Part shown: in pieces, positions 59,233-64,000 of the stretch
How positions within the stretch are numbered: position 1 is the stretch's first letter
How the letters are laid out: every line of letters starts with the position of its first letter
NCBI GenBank assembly: GCA_965279065.1
Contig: OZ257134.1
Coordinates: 1,612,001 to 1,676,000 of the forward strand
Direction of reading: 5' to 3'
Length of the DNA: 64,000 nt
Source of the DNA: JAKAXS01 sp965279065
Lineage (GTDB): Bacteria; Pseudomonadota; Alphaproteobacteria; Rhizobiales; Hyphomicrobiaceae
Position numbers and translations under genes: made by a program
The notes under the pieces: model-generated
Database searches by the model: none
What the model saw: only the letters and a program-made list of their open reading frames with translations
What the model was told of the DNA's origin: nothing

Positions 59233-59727
59233 GTGGACGATTTCGGACAGACCTATCTCACCTCCTCGCTCAACACCGTGTCGAATGACACCGGACGCGT
59301 CGCGTTCTGCGGTCCATATGTTCTGTCTGCCATCACCGGCTACCCGATCAGCAAGGTCGAAGCCGCGGTGAACGCCTACCGAAAGCTGCCACCGGACCTG
59401 CAGTACCGAGTCAAGGGGACGTACGCCGACGAGGTGGAAGCCGCCCTCGCCGTCTACGGCTACACCATGAGCCTCAAAGAGAGTTTCATGCACAAGGAGC
59501 GTAAGCAACGCCCCACCGTGTGGACCTGGATGCAGAAGCCGCGGAATGCCTGGACGCACTACATCCTGGCGATCCACAAGGGCAAGGAAGGCCACTGGAT
59601 CCTGATCAAGGGCGTCAAGATGTGCGATACCTTCACCGAGGGCCGCTGGACCTTCGTCTGCGATGGTCCGCACCGCGGCGCGCGCATCATGGAAATCTTC
59701 GAGGTGCGCCGGTCGATTGACGGCTAG
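59233..59727 (+). CDS. Possible papain-fold (C39-like) protein, function unknown
   Basis: 164 residues, GTG start. A Cys in RVAFCGPYVLSAITG (Cys26) opens a helix, followed by KGTYADEVEAALAVYGY, then a beta region THYILAIHKGKEGHWILIKG with candidate His109 or His121, and Asp132 in MCDTFTEG. The order Cys-His-Asp with 'CGP...AITG' and 'H-I-L' sheet matches the C39/papain-like fold of double-glycine or phage-type peptidases. No transporter or peptide substrate lies nearby. The fold is inferred from pattern only. Confidence 0.6.
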   Translation: MDDFGQTYLTSSLNTVSNDTGRVAFCGPYVLSAITGYPISKVEAAVNAYRKLPPDLQYRVKGTYADEVEAALAVYGYTMSLKESFMHKERKQRPTVWTWMQKPRNAWTHYILAIHKGKEGHWILIKGVKMCDTFTEGRWTFVCDGPHRGARIMEIFEVRRSIDG

Positions 59728-59866
59728 AGGCGTCCCAAAACCCCCGTCGCTAACCAACCCAATCAAAACACTTCGGCGGCTTAATTCCGGCTCAAAAACA
59801 CAGGTGTATGCTTGTGTGCTGACATCCCACATGGGTTGCAGACAACACCATTCTGCCGGATAGCCC

Positions 59867-62584
59867 ATGTTCTCCAATACGATCGTCCTTCTCATTCTTG
59901 CCGCCGTAACGCTCTGGCTGCGTAATAGTATTGGCGACCTGAAGACTAATCTGGCGCTCATGGCCGAGCGCCTGCGGCGCACCGAGCAGGAACTGGCGCA
60001 ACTCAAGCGCGCCGGAGATGGCGAAGCAACTGTCGCGCCGGCGGCGCCTGAACCGATCGACACCACACCACCTCCCGTAGAGGAAGTCCCAGTCGCACCG
60101 GCCACGCCCGCACCGCCCGCGGCAGCGTCAGTTCCAGAAATCGCACCACAAGCGGTCGCCCCATCGGGCTCACTCGAGGAACGGCTTGGCACGCGCTGGA
60201 CCGTCCTGGTCGGCGGCCTCGCCTTTGCAATTGGCGCCATCCTCATCGTCCGTCACTCTATCGAGCAGGGCTGGTTCGGTCCGGGCGCGCGAATCTTCTT
60301 CGGCGCCCTGCTCGCCTCCACTCTGATCGGCGTCGGCGAATGGGCCCGTCGCAACTCGACGAACTTCGGCCTCAACGCCGTGCCCAGCGCGCATATTCCC
60401 AGCGTGCTGACGGCGGCAGGCACGGTCGCGGCCTTCGCCACGGCCTATGCGGCACATGCCCTCTACGGCTTCATCGGCCCCGGCGCGGCGTTTGTCCTGC
60501 TCGGCATCATCGGCATCGCCACGATGCTGGCCGCGGCCCTCCATGGACCGGCCCTGGCGGGACTGGGCCTCGTGGGCTCGTTGGTCGCCCCAGCGCTCGT
60601 GACGTCCAATGCACCCAACCCGTGGCCGCTCGTGATGTATCTCGCCGTAGTCGCGGCCGCCGCCTATCTGCTGGCGCGGACACGCCGCTGGCTGTGGCTC
60701 GCCGCGACGGCCGTCGGCGGCGTCACGATCTGGGGACTGTTGCTTCTGCCCTCCGCAGCCTCCGGGCCGACCCATGAGCAATGGGCGATCGCCAGCCATG
60801 CCATATTGCAGCTAATGTTGGCAGCGGGCTTCCTTGCCATCGAGCCGCATGCCGGACGATCGGACGATGACGCGCATCCCGATTGGATCGCCTCCGCTGC
60901 TCTGGCCGTTCTCTCCGTCCTCGCGATTGCGGTCATGTCGGCCACGGGCTTCGATTTCGAAGGTTGGCTGCCGCTGACATTCACCGCCATCGCCGTGCTG
61001 GCCACCAGCGCATGGATGAGCCCGCGCGCGGCAGCGGCCTCCGTGCTGGCCGGTATCGTCGCCATCGCCGCCATCGTCATCTGGCCGAACCTCAATGCAC
61101 CGGTCTGGACGGACTACAGCACGATGCCGAACTGGAAGCCGCTCGACGTCCCCGCGAACGTCGTGAGCTTCCTTTCGTGGGCTGCACTCCTGAGCGGCGT
61201 TTCCGCCGCCGCCGCGGCCGGCCGCCTCTATCTTGGCCGCAGTCTGCCGGCCACAACCGCGGCACTCTATGCCCTTGCCGCCACCGCCCCGCCGCTGGTC
61301 GCCCTGACGCTCGCCTATCTGCGCGTCACGCAATTCGACCACTCAGTGCGCTTTGCCGTCTTCGGTACGGTGCTGGCTGCCATCTACGCCTTTGTCGCCG
61401 AACGCTTCGAGCGCACCGAGGCGCCCGACTCGCCGATCGCGACCCGCACTGGCACCGCGGCGCTAGCCGCCGCTGCCATCGCCGCCTTCGCGTTCGCCCT
61501 CGTCGTCTCACTGGACCGCGGCTACCTCACCGTGGCCATTTCCCTGGCAGCATTGGGCACCGCCTACCTCGCCGCGGCAAAAAACATTCCGCTGTTGCGT
61601 TGGGCCGTTGTTGCGCTCGGCGTCGTCGTGCTTGGACGCGTCGCCTGGGACCCTGCAATCATGGGCGAAAGCGTCGGCAAGTGGCCGATCCTCAACTGGC
61701 TGCTGCTCGGCTACGGCGTGCCGGCAGCCGCCTTCGCACTGGCCGCCAAGGTTCTACGCACGCGCAGCGATGACGTCGCCGTACGTCTGATGGAAAGCCT
61801 GGCCGTACTGTTCCTGGGCCTGCTCGCGTTCTTCCAGATTCGCCATGCGATGAATGGAGGCGATCCACTCGCTGACGCCTCCGGCCACGTCGAGCAAGGA
61901 CTGATGACGTTCGTGGCGCTCGGCCTGTCCTATGTCATGACGCGCCTGCATGTGCGCCGCGCCAGCGTCGTGTTCGATTGTGCATCGATAATCTTCGGCG
62001 GCCTGGCCGTGCTGACGGCTGCGCTGGGCCTTCTGCTGGCCCAGAACCCGGCCTTCACCAGCGAGCCCGTCGGCGGCGCGACGATCTTCAGCACGCTCCT
62101 GCTTGCCTACTTCCTGCCCGGCATAATGGCGCTGTTCGTAGCCCGGCACGCCCGCTTCACGCGGCCGGCCTGGTACGCGACGGCCGCAGGCGTCCTGGCG
62201 ATCACGCTCATCATCGCCTACGTCACGCTCGAAGTGCGTCATGCCTTCCAGGGCGCCAATATCAGCCTCGACCTGCCGACCTCGGATGCGGAGCTCTGGG
62301 CTTACTCGGCTGCTTGGCTGTTGCTCGGCATCGCCTTCCTTGCCTATGGCATTTGGCGTGGATCGCGGGAAGCCCGTTACGCGTCTGCCGCACTGGTGAC
62401 CCTGGCGACACTGAAGGTCTTCACCTACGACCTCGCCGACGTCGAAGGCATTTGGCGCGCGCTGTCATTCATCTGTCTCGGCGCGGTGTTGATCGGCATC
62501 GGCTTCGTCTATCAGCGCATCATTTTCGCCAAGCCGCCGGGGCGCAGCGACGGACCGACTGCCGGATCGAATCCTGTTTCCTGA
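59867..62584 (+). CDS. DUF2339 family large membrane protein
   Basis: 905 residues: an N-terminal helix anchor (FSNTIVLLILAAVTLWLRN) and short coiled coil, a Pro/Ala-rich linker (55-105), then ERLGTRWTVLVGGLAFAIGAI, the start of the DUF2339 region, and about 25 hydrophobic helices to the C-terminus. DUF2339 proteins occur widely in Proteobacteria; no function is established. A cytosolic tail of about 15 residues ends the protein. Its neighbours suggest no pathway. Confidence 0.85.
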   Translation: MFSNTIVLLILAAVTLWLRNSIGDLKTNLALMAERLRRTEQELAQLKRAGDGEATVAPAAPEPIDTTPPPVEEVPVAPATPAPPAAASVPEIAPQAVAPSGSLEERLGTRWTVLVGGLAFAIGAILIVRHSIEQGWFGPGARIFFGALLASTLIGVGEWARRNSTNFGLNAVPSAHIPSVLTAAGTVAAFATAYAAHALYGFIGPGAAFVLLGIIGIATMLAAALHGPALAGLGLVGSLVAPALVTSNAPNPWPLVMYLAVVAAAAYLLARTRRWLWLAATAVGGVTIWGLLLLPSAASGPTHEQWAIASHAILQLMLAAGFLAIEPHAGRSDDDAHPDWIASAALAVLSVLAIAVMSATGFDFEGWLPLTFTAIAVLATSAWMSPRAAAASVLAGIVAIAAIVIWPNLNAPVWTDYSTMPNWKPLDVPANVVSFLSWAALLSGVSAAAAAGRLYLGRSLPATTAALYALAATAPPLVALTLAYLRVTQFDHSVRFAVFGTVLAAIYAFVAERFERTEAPDSPIATRTGTAALAAAAIAAFAFALVVSLDRGYLTVAISLAALGTAYLAAAKNIPLLRWAVVALGVVVLGRVAWDPAIMGESVGKWPILNWLLLGYGVPAAAFALAAKVLRTRSDDVAVRLMESLAVLFLGLLAFFQIRHAMNGGDPLADASGHVEQGLMTFVALGLSYVMTRLHVRRASVVFDCASIIFGGLAVLTAALGLLLAQNPAFTSEPVGGATIFSTLLLAYFLPGIMALFVARHARFTRPAWYATAAGVLAITLIIAYVTLEVRHAFQGANISLDLPTSDAELWAYSAAWLLLGIAFLAYGIWRGSREARYASAALVTLATLKVFTYDLADVEGIWRALSFICLGAVLIGIGFVYQRIIFAKPPGRSDGPTAGSNPVS

Positions 62585-62846
62585 ATGGATGTTCATAAAC
62601 CGACTATCAAATCGTCATATCAAACGATTATCGCAGACTGCGCTTACGCCGCATTTACACGATGGGGTGCTAGCGTATAACCACACTTGGCCGGAGGGAC
62701 GGAACTTTCGGCCTTGCTCGGATGCCAATTGAGCACCACCCAGCAGTCCTGTCAGATCGCTCGGGTTTTGTGCGGGCTCTATCCGGAACGAAGACCTTCA
62801 TCGACGGTTGTAGCTTAGCGCCGCGACGTCCTCCGTTAGAGACCCA
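62585..62846 (+). promoter_or_regulatory. Intergenic region before the alpha/beta hydrolase
   Basis: 262 nt; no gene seen. It starts with an AT-rich stretch (62590-62690) suited to a promoter. No terminator with a T-run was recognised after the DUF2339 gene. Confidence 0.35.
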
Positions 62847-63707
62847 ATGCAAACAACTAAAAACTCGAAATCGACATTAGGTCAGGCGGCGCGTCCGCGT
62901 CCGTCGCGCGTCGGTGTCCTGCTGTTGCACGGTCTTGCCGGAACGCCTGCCGAACTGCGTTTTCTCGGCAATCGCTTGTCCGCCGCTGGCTTTGCGGTTT
63001 CTATGCCGACGCTGCCCGGGCTCGCGGGCAATACCGACATCAGCGGCCTGTCGACATGGCCCGATTGGGTGAATGAGGCCCGCAAGGCTTACGACAAATT
63101 GGCGCTTTCCTGCGACCGGATTTACGTGGGCGGGCTCTCCGCCGGCGCGCTACTCGCGCTGAAGCTTGCCGCCGAGAAACCTTTGGGTCTCGCCGGCACG
63201 ATGCTGTTCGCCCCCACGCTTCGCCCCAATGGGTGGTCGATCCCGTGGACCTTCAAGTTGTTCTATCTCGTGCACTGCCGCTGGTTTGCCCGTCTTTTCC
63301 AGTTCGAAGAGCGTATGCCCTTCGGCATCAAGGACGATCGTATCCGTAGCCTGGTGCTTTCGGCCCTGCAGAAAGAACACAGCACCGACATCTTCCGCAT
63401 CAACGGCGTGAAGGTGATGGAGATGCTGCGCCTTTCCCGGTCCGTCATCCGCGATCTGCCGGGCATCAGCCAGCCCTCGATCATTTTTCACCCGCGCGAC
63501 GACGACCAGAGCGATCTCGGGAATTCGGCCGAGTTGCAGCGCAAGATGGCGGGCCGCGTCGAGTTGTGCGTGCTAGACGATTCCTATCACGTCGTGACTT
63601 TGGATCGCCAGCGCGGCTATGTTGCAGACCGCACCTCCAGCTTCATCGAACGCGACGTGGCGGAAACGGCGCAGAAGGTCCCGTTCGGCGAAAAGGCGAT
63701 GCTGTAA
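62847..63707 (+). CDS. Alpha/beta hydrolase (carboxylesterase Est30-like)
   Basis: 286 residues. The oxyanion VGVLLLHGLAGTPAELR, the nucleophile elbow GGLSAG (Ser98), an acidic residue in HPRDDDQSD (about 218-220) and catalytic His248 in LDDSYHVVTLDRQR complete a plausible triad of the carboxylesterase/thermostable esterase family. Substrate unknown, probably short acyl esters. It lies upstream of an ABC permease gene on the same strand. Confidence 0.88.
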   Translation: MQTTKNSKSTLGQAARPRPSRVGVLLLHGLAGTPAELRFLGNRLSAAGFAVSMPTLPGLAGNTDISGLSTWPDWVNEARKAYDKLALSCDRIYVGGLSAGALLALKLAAEKPLGLAGTMLFAPTLRPNGWSIPWTFKLFYLVHCRWFARLFQFEERMPFGIKDDRIRSLVLSALQKEHSTDIFRINGVKVMEMLRLSRSVIRDLPGISQPSIIFHPRDDDQSDLGNSAELQRKMAGRVELCVLDDSYHVVTLDRQRGYVADRTSSFIERDVAETAQKVPFGEKAML

Positions 63708-63750
63708 CCGGTTCTAGGGGGCGGTCCCCGTCCCCGAGGTTGTGACGCCG

Positions 63751-64000
63751 ATGATCCTGACGCTCGCGCTTCGCAATTTCTCACACGACCGACTCCGGTC
63801 CCTGGTGACGATCGTCGGCATCATCTTTGCCGTCGTGCTGCTGGCGGTTCAACTCGGCCTGTATGCCGGCGCCAGCCGCATGATCACCGGCGCCGTCGAC
63901 AATGCCGCCGCCGACCTGTGGGTGATGCCCTTCGGCACGCAAAGCTTCGACGAAGGCGCCCCCCTGCTCGGCCCCGCCGAGCGCCACCAGGTGCTGGCCG
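63751..64000 (+). CDS. ABC-transporter permease, FtsX/DevC type (partial, N-terminus only)
   Basis: 83 codons before the window edge. MILTLALRNFSHDRLRSLVT then VGIIFAVVLLAVQLGLYAGA is the first membrane helix and the start of the periplasmic MacB-like region (NAAADLWVMPFGTQSFDEGAPLL), typical of DevC/heterocyst-type permeases exporting lipids or glycolipids in complex with a DevA ATPase and DevB fusion protein. The rest is outside the window. An in-frame GTG 9 nt upstream is also possible. Confidence 0.8.
   Translation, partial: MILTLALRNFSHDRLRSLVTIVGIIFAVVLLAVQLGLYAGASRMITGAVDNAAADLWVMPFGTQSFDEGAPLLGPAERHQVLA

Noticed and set aside
1..64000. tRNA, rRNA, prophage, integrase or IS element
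   Set aside because: Reading the intergenic regions showed no cloverleaf-like tRNA ends, and no transposase, integrase or phage structural gene appears among the coding regions.

Overview
The window looks like a chromosomal segment of a high-GC alphaproteobacterium, most likely of the Hyphomicrobiales (Rhizobiales). Supports for this are the recG-sdhE-mfd cluster, the fabD-fabG-acpP-fabF-mltG-yicC-gmk cluster, rpsF-rpsR-DUF2232-rplI, lptF-lptG-lptD-surA-pdxA-rsmA, two porins with a short coiled-coil N-terminus, an apolipoprotein-like coiled-coil membrane protein resembling rhizobial polar-growth proteins, and the OpgG/OpgH pair. No rRNA, tRNA, CRISPR array, phage module or insertion sequence was found. 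All lineage statements are inference from gene content and order; no database search was run.

Layout. 1-5.7 kb (minus): transketolase, phosphoglycerate kinase and a truncated phosphoglycolate phosphatase, preceded by a KefB-type antiporter. 6-15.2 kb: small membrane and hypothetical genes, an MFS transporter tail-to-tail with a dipeptide-epimerase-like enzyme, a 924-residue coiled-coil membrane protein, an Hpt phosphotransfer protein, and a ferredoxin with its TrxR-like ferredoxin-NADP reductase. 15.3-20.5 kb: a CoxE-type VWA protein and two tandem porin paralogues, each with a clear terminator. 20.8-24.3 kb: opgG-opgH for periplasmic glucan synthesis.

24.3-26.3 kb is a HipBA-type kinase/antitoxin pair of visibly different base use, inserted between opgH and recG and carrying four copies of a 16-bp palindromic operator. 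26.3-32.6 kb holds the genome-maintenance genes recG and mfd with sdhE, and a pair of REP-like inverted repeats before mfd. 32.8-38.9 kb is accessory: an orphan TonB-dependent receptor, a 42-codon membrane peptide gene, mazG, a hydrophobic membrane protein, an unrecognised four-TM coiled-coil protein whose cytosolic tail resembles a helix-turn-helix, and a small gene preceded by two AT-rich palindromes.

39-59 kb is core genome: pepA, LPS export and outer-membrane biogenesis (lptFG, lptD, surA) with pdxA and rsmA, facing the gmk-yicC-mltG-fabF-acpP-fabG-fabD envelope/fatty-acid cluster, then ribosomal proteins S6 (with an RGG-type repeat tail), S18 and L9. 59-64 kb: a small monooxygenase-fold protein, a possible papain-fold protein, a DUF2339 giant membrane protein, an alpha/beta hydrolase, and the start of an ABC-transporter permease cut by the window edge.

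The strongest candidates for something not described are the TM/coiled-coil/HTH-like protein at 37.2-38.6 kb with its palindrome-bearing neighbour, and the four-operator control region of the HipBA locus.
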